The notes under the pieces: generated by a model | Database searches by the model: none | What the model was told of the DNA's origin: nothing | Seen by the model: only the letters and a program-made list of their open reading frames with translations | Made by a program: the position numbers and the translations under genes | From: Bacteroidota bacterium | GTDB lineage: Bacteria > Bacteroidota > Ignavibacteria > UBA10030 > UBA6906 | Direction of reading: 5' to 3' | DNA: 6,206 bases | Assembly: GCA_003541875.1 (NCBI GenBank) | Contig: DPLS01000396.1 | Location: 1-6,206, forward strand | Shown: piece after piece, positions 4,507 through 6,206 of the stretch | How the letters are laid out: every line of letters starts with the position of its first letter | Position numbering within the stretch: position 1 is the stretch's first letter

Positions 4507-6206
4507 CTATTTCAGAAGGATCATCTTCTTCACAACTGCATACGAATTTGACTGCAGTACATAGAGGTAGACTCCGTTCGCCAGATCGCTACCGGAAAAC
4601 TCAACAGAGTTATCCCCTGCATTGACGACACCGTCAAGAAGTGTTGCCACCTTCTGACCGAGCAGATTAAATACTGACAGGCTCACATGACCCCGTTCAG
4701 GTAAGACAAATGAGATGATGGTTGTCGGATTGAAGGGGTTGGGATAGTTCTGGTTGAGTTGGCACTTGACCGGGAATGCCCCTCCACTCCCTATAGCGGC
4801 TAGTGAACTGTCATCATCCAGTGCACACAATTCTGCAACTGAGATGTACGTCCGCGTACCCCCCGGCACTCCGGCAATGCGAACACCAGCACCAACAACA
4901 GGATCAAAATTCAGCTCGTACGATTCAAAATTGAGACCATTGTTGGGATCGTATGCGGGAATCGTTGTCAAGTTCTGAACGTTCACCCAGGTACCGTTGA
5001 CCAGCACTTGCACGGTGAGCGATGCAAACCACCCTCCACTGTCCGTTTCGACTCCCTCCTGGAATTCAAGGTTTGAGAATCGATGTACTGATCCAAAGCC
5101 ATAGCCTACCCAGTCAAATTGTCGAATGGTTCCAGTATAGGTGTCATACTGGTCGACAAGACTTGAGTCGCCCAGTTGTGGTGTCACTCCATCTCGAATG
5201 ACTTCTAGATTTGGATTCCCCCCTCCAATTGGTTGGGGAATGAGAGCTACTGGCGATCCACTGGGAGTGACGTTTGTTCTTCCTTGCTTCGTCGTGAAGC
5301 ACCATCGTGCAGAGAATGCACTGGACCCGGTCGCGTTCTTTGATCGGACCCGCCAAAAGTATTTTGTCAGGTTCGCGAGACCACGAACCCAACAATACTT
5401 CGTCGTGATCGTTGAGTCATTGACGATCACCGTAGAAAAGAGCGAGTCGAGGGAGACCTGCAGATGATACCGGACAACCGTACCTGATTGGGTCCATCTC
5501 AAAGTCGGTGACACTGCCTGGTTGAAAGCGTTGTTAGCTGGCGACGAACACACAGGCGATGCAGGAAGGCCCGGGAGAGTAGTGAAGCTCCATGTCGCTG
5601 AGAATCCACCGTTTCCCCCAGCGTTTCTCCCCCGCACCCGCCAATAATACCTTGTTTGGGTCAAGAGTGAGGTCGACTCACGCACCGTGTCAACCACTGA
5701 GGAGTCATTGATGACCATCGCAGTAAATGCAGAGGTCGTGCTCACCTGAACCTGATAAGACGTCGCTCCAGACGCATGTCTCCATACCAGCGGAATTGAT
5801 ACTGGCTGATTGATAACCGTGTTGCCTGGAGAGACTAGACTCGGAGTTGCTGGAGCAACGGCGAGAGTTCTAAAACTCCATGCCGAAGAGTAGTTGCCTT
5901 CGCCTGCAGCACCCCGTGAGCAGACGCGCCAGAAATACTGGGTTGATGGGGCGAGGCCGTTCACCTGCCGAACCGTGTCACTGAGCTGTGCATCGTTGAC
6001 AAAAGGCGAACCAAATAATGAGTCACTCGATATCTGAAGGTGATACCCCGATGCATCTTGGACGCGGTTCCAAGAACCCGCAAGCGTCGTTTGCTGCCCC
6101 GTCGCTCCATTGCTGGGAGAGACAAGCTGGGGAGGTTGAGGTGGCGGCCCTGACTGCGATTCAAAGGCGCGTAATTCACCCACGGAGATGAAATGTGCAG
6201 TTCCAC
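4507..6206 (-). CDS. Secreted/surface protein with Fn3-like repeats, discoidin-like domains and type A (T9SS-type) C-terminal sorting domain, 5' end missing
   Basis: This is the C-terminal part of a large exported protein; the frame stays open to the right edge. A GTG at 6183 could be read as a start, but the codons before it encode GTAHFIS, giving GTAHFISVGELRAFE, which is the end of a discoidin-like domain. The true start is therefore outside the window. The domain order is: end of the first discoidin-like domain (6206-about 6160); three Fn3-like repeats (about 6138-5866, 5847-5575, 5562-5290), each ending in Y[FY]WRV and W.F.T; a complete discoidin-like domain (about 5277-4816) with EVIRDGVTPQ, QYDTYTG, FDWVGYGFG, FQEG, GGWF and GGTRTYISVAEL; then the sorting domain (about 4755-4510) with NYPNPFNPTT, LGQKVATLL, ANGVYLY and KKMILLK. 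The sorting domain implies export across the outer membrane by a type IX-like system and surface attachment or release. The other domains suggest binding to glycans or surfaces. Any catalytic domain would lie upstream, outside the window. Transcription probably ends at 4453-4487. Confidence 0.94.
   Translation of the reverse strand, partial: GTAHFISVGELRAFESQSGPPPQPPQLVSPSNGATGQQTTLAGSWNRVQDASGYHLQISSDSLFGSPFVNDAQLSDTVRQVNGLAPSTQYFWRVCSRGAAGEGNYSSAWSFRTLAVAPATPSLVSPGNTVINQPVSIPLVWRHASGATSYQVQVSTTSAFTAMVINDSSVVDTVRESTSLLTQTRYYWRVRGRNAGGNGGFSATWSFTTLPGLPASPVCSSPANNAFNQAVSPTLRWTQSGTVVRYHLQVSLDSLFSTVIVNDSTITTKYCWVRGLANLTKYFWRVRSKNATGSSAFSARWCFTTKQGRTNVTPSGSPVALIPQPIGGGNPNLEVIRDGVTPQLGDSSLVDQYDTYTGTIRQFDWVGYGFGSVHRFSNLEFQEGVETDSGGWFASLTVQVLVNGTWVNVQNLTTIPAYDPNNGLNFESYELNFDPVVGAGVRIAGVPGGTRTYISVAELCALDDDSSLAAIGSGGAFPVKCQLNQNYPNPFNPTTIISFVLPERGHVSLSVFNLLGQKVATLLDGVVNAGDNSVEFSGSDLANGVYLYVLQSNSYAVVKKMILLK
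5290..6138 (-). repeat. Three tandem Fn3-like repeats within the surface-protein gene
   Basis: Three protein-level repeats of about 91 residues, spaced 95-97 residues apart, share one pattern. Each starts near [LS]VSP or SSP with N.A/N.. and has W in the second strand, Y[HQ][LV]Q[VI]S, a VIND- or VNDA-like strand, L...T.Y[FY]WRV, a G/N-rich turn and W[SC]F[RT]T. The copies have diverged in sequence, so they are old duplications rather than recent ones. The third copy has CSSP and WCFTT in place of LVSP and WSFTT, adding cysteines not present in the second copy. Confidence 0.85.

Noticed and set aside
5141..5467. Plus-strand reading of 108 codons inside the surface-protein gene
   Set aside because: It is antisense to the third Fn3-like repeat and the discoidin-like domain, both clearly coding on the minus strand.
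6181..6183. GTG codon that could start the surface protein
   Set aside because: The in-frame codons upstream are open to the edge and complete a recognisable domain end (GTAHFISVGELRAFE), so the GTG is an internal valine.

Overview
The window most likely comes from a bacterium of the FCB superphylum (Bacteroidota/Chlorobiota/Ignavibacteria-like lineages). The main clue is the C-terminus encoded at 4507-4755 (minus strand). It has the NYPNPFNPTT signature, followed by a beta-rich tail with LGQKVATLL, GVYLY and KKMILLK, typical of the type A (Por/type IX secretion) C-terminal sorting domain. Base composition is moderate, near 50% GC by eye. The genus cannot be fixed from this sequence.

All five credible genes lie on the minus strand and read from the right edge to the left. 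(1) 6206-4507: the 3' part of a large secreted or surface protein. It carries the last residues of one discoidin-like domain, three fibronectin-III-like repeats, a complete second discoidin-like domain and the sorting domain, and it ends at a strong 11-bp hairpin. (2) 4341-4144: a 65-residue, highly charged small protein with a good sigma70-like promoter in front. (3) 3587-1656: a 643-residue membrane enzyme. A WecA/MraY-type polyprenyl-phosphate sugar-1-phosphate transferase is fused to the four-helix plus Rossmann (CoA-binding-like) module normally found at the N-terminus of FlaA1/CapD- or WbaP-type proteins. (4) 1432-836: leucyl/phenylalanyl-tRNA-protein transferase (aat). (5) 469-68: a 133-residue protein of unknown function with a strong ribosome binding site, a candidate promoter and a textbook terminator.

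The genes share orientation but do not look like one tight operon. The gaps are 165, 556, 223 and 366 bases. Terminator-like hairpins follow genes 1 and 5, and promoter-like sequences precede genes 2 and 5. The two larger gaps (3588-4143 and 470-835) hold no convincing gene or structured RNA.

Functionally the window mixes cell-surface work (starting a lipid-linked glycan; an exported carbohydrate- or surface-binding-like protein) with N-degron protein turnover (Aat). I see no mobile element, CRISPR array, tRNA or rRNA. I do not see a clear new multi-gene system. The items most worth a second look are the fused glycan-initiation enzyme, the repeated domain architecture of the surface protein, and the two small unrecognised genes.
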